From JBBAAP01 sp043808305 (lineage in GTDB: Bacteria > Planctomycetota > MHYJ01 > JACQXL01): DNA of 7,740 bases. The position numbers and the translations under genes were made by a program. The notes beneath the pieces are model-generated. The model did not search any database and had not been told where the DNA came from. It saw nothing but the letters and a program-made list of their open reading frames with translations. Location: contig JAZDFB010000078.1 of the NCBI GenBank assembly GCA_043808305.1, positions 1 to 7,740 on the forward strand, in the 5' to 3' direction. Shown here in pieces: positions 6,908-7,740 of this stretch. How positions within the stretch are numbered: the first letter of the stretch is position 1; each line of letters begins with the position of its first letter.

Positions 6908-6979
6908 CGCTCCTTTAATTTAGTATTGTCTCATACTGCCAAAGATGCTGAAGTTAAACAATTAACCTGTAGCCATCAT
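6743..6979. other. AT-richer spacer without a convincing gene
   Basis: Between the cardiolipin synthase hairpin and the minus-strand helix-turn-helix gene the composition drops and no plus-strand gene is visible. The only open frame of note is the doubtful minus-strand one ending at 6686. I see no tRNA cloverleaf, no CRISPR repeats and no transposase remnant. Together with the partial genes to the right it looks like remodelled accessory sequence. Confidence 0.5.
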
Positions 6980-7261
6980 TTATTTCAACTCAGGGAAAAG
7001 GTTGGATAAACGATCAGCACAATCCTTTCTTGGTTTTTTGACTCTCCCTACCTCCCAATTTATAATAGTCATTTCATCAACGCCGATTTGTTGAGCCAGT
7101 TGTTTGATTTGTAGCCCTGAATCCATTCGACACTTGCGGATGTGCTCACCCAAAGTTTGGGGGTTTTCAGGATAACCTTTAGGCTTTCGTTTAGGCCTGG
7201 GGAGGATAAAACTGTATGTTAGACGCCTGTCCGGCTGGTGTGCAATTCTCAACGAATCCAT
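6980..7261 (-). CDS. XRE-family helix-turn-helix protein, possibly 5'-truncated
   Basis: From the ATG at 7261-7259 the product has 93 residues. Residues about 36-90 form a Cro/C1-type helix-turn-helix: LGEHIRKCRMDSGL, then IKQLAQQIGVDEMTIINWEVGR, ending LSNLFPELK. The GYPENPQTLGEHIRK lead-in is common in a family of small stand-alone HTH proteins. It probably binds DNA as a repressor or accessory regulator; its target is unknown. The start is uncertain: no ribosome site precedes 7261, the first ~20 residues have no family look, and they lie over the junction with the ComM fragment on the other strand. The frame stays open to an ATG at 7435, but that extension is antisense to conserved ComM sequence. 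Either the gene has lost its true 5' end or it uses a poor start. Confidence 0.6.
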   Translation of the reverse strand: MDSLRIAHQPDRRLTYSFILPRPKRKPKGYPENPQTLGEHIRKCRMDSGLQIKQLAQQIGVDEMTIINWEVGRVKKPRKDCADRLSNLFPELK

Positions 7262-7740
7262 GCCCGTGCGGTTTTTTTGGAGATGCCCGGCGCGAATGCC
7301 ACTGCACGCCGCGTCAGGTCCAGCAATATCTGTCCCGGATATCGGGGCCTTTGCTGGACCGGATTGATATACATATTGAAGTCCCGGCCATTGCTTACAG
7401 GGATTTAGCAAATAAACAAGAAGGTACGTCGTCATCCGGTATGAAAGATTCGGTCGTCAGGGCGCGCCTGACTCAGGCAAAGAGGTTTAAAAATGACGGC
7501 ATAACCGCTAATTCACGCATGTCAGCCAAGCTCATAAAGAAATACTGCCAGTTGGACGAGGAATCAGAAGCTCTTATAAAACAGGCCATAGATGAGCTGG
7601 GTCTTTCGGCGCGGGCTTACTCCCGGATAATAAAGGTGGCCCGGACGATAGCTGATATGGATAATTCCATTGATATACAGGTTCAGCACATATCAGAGGC
7701 GATCCAATACCGCAGTCTGGACCGCTCCAGGTTTGCTTAA
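7216..7740 (+). CDS. comM: ComM/YifB Mg-chelatase-like AAA ATPase, C-terminal fragment (probable pseudogene)
   Basis: The frame ends at the last base of the window. Conserved sequence begins at NPCPCGFFGDARRECHC (from 7255) and continues through SRISGPLLDRIDIHIEV and the Mg-chelatase C-terminal domain (NSRMSAKLIKKYC, LGLSARAYSRIIKVARTIAD). Intact family members are about 500 residues; here only about 160 conserved residues remain. The N-terminal domain, Walker A, Walker B and the FMLVAAM stretch normally before NPCPCG are missing. What remains cannot bind and hydrolyse ATP in the usual way. In competent bacteria ComM is a helicase that helps integrate incoming DNA. A GGAGG (7201-7205) ten bases before the ATG at 7216 could still allow translation of the fragment. 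The 5' part appears to have been removed by the rearrangement that placed the minus-strand helix-turn-helix gene alongside. Confidence 0.82.
   Translation: MLDACPAGVQFSTNPCPCGFFGDARRECHCTPRQVQQYLSRISGPLLDRIDIHIEVPAIAYRDLANKQEGTSSSGMKDSVVRARLTQAKRFKNDGITANSRMSAKLIKKYCQLDEESEALIKQAIDELGLSARAYSRIIKVARTIADMDNSIDIQVQHISEAIQYRSLDRSRFA

Noticed and set aside
7262..7435. Extending the minus-strand HTH gene to an ATG at 7435 (151 residues)
   Set aside because: The added 58 residues are antisense to conserved ComM sequence and show no family likeness.

Overview
The window reads as chromosomal DNA of a Gram-negative bacterium. Supporting signs are a lipoprotein signal peptide, a probable outer-membrane DUF1207 protein, and two-component and c-di-GMP signalling genes. 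I cannot place the phylum from sequence alone. The mix of DivK-like and PleD-like regulators, DUF1207 and a ClsA-type cardiolipin synthase would suit a delta-proteobacterial, planctomycete or related lineage, but this is only a guess. Base composition is uneven: bases 301-360 hold 19 G/C of 60, whereas 2281-2340 hold 40 and 4081-4140 hold 41.

Layout. Bases 1-1295 carry the C-terminal part of a PAS/histidine-kinase protein that is open at the left edge, followed with overlapping signals by a single-domain receiver protein of the DivK type. Bases 1432-2923 carry two envelope genes, an unrecognised small lipoprotein and a DUF1207 protein. Bases 3006-6726 form a tight plus-strand unit of three genes: a receiver-GAF-GGDEF diguanylate cyclase, an endonuclease/exonuclease/phosphatase (EEP) family protein like E. 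coli YbhP, and a two-HKD cardiolipin synthase. The first two overlap by ATGA and the last two are 17 bases apart. The YbhP plus cardiolipin synthase pairing is known from E. coli (ybhP next to clsB). The added diguanylate cyclase suggests, by inference, that membrane lipid remodelling and c-di-GMP signalling are co-expressed.

Bases 6727-7740 look like scrambled accessory DNA. They hold an AT-richer stretch with a doubtful minus-strand reading frame, a small minus-strand XRE-type helix-turn-helix gene with no convincing start, and the C-terminal third of a ComM/YifB Mg-chelatase-like ATPase that has lost its Walker A and B region. The two partial genes meet head to head between about 7183 and 7255, which marks a rearrangement junction.

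The most striking item is a 69-base, in-frame palindromic element (4854-4922) inside the EEP gene. It consists of two inverted copies of a 35-base stem-loop that differ at ten positions. Eight of those differences form four compensatory base-pair changes, and the other two are in the loop. It resembles in concept the in-frame palindromic elements of Rickettsia or an inverted REP pair (BIME), but I do not recognise its sequence.
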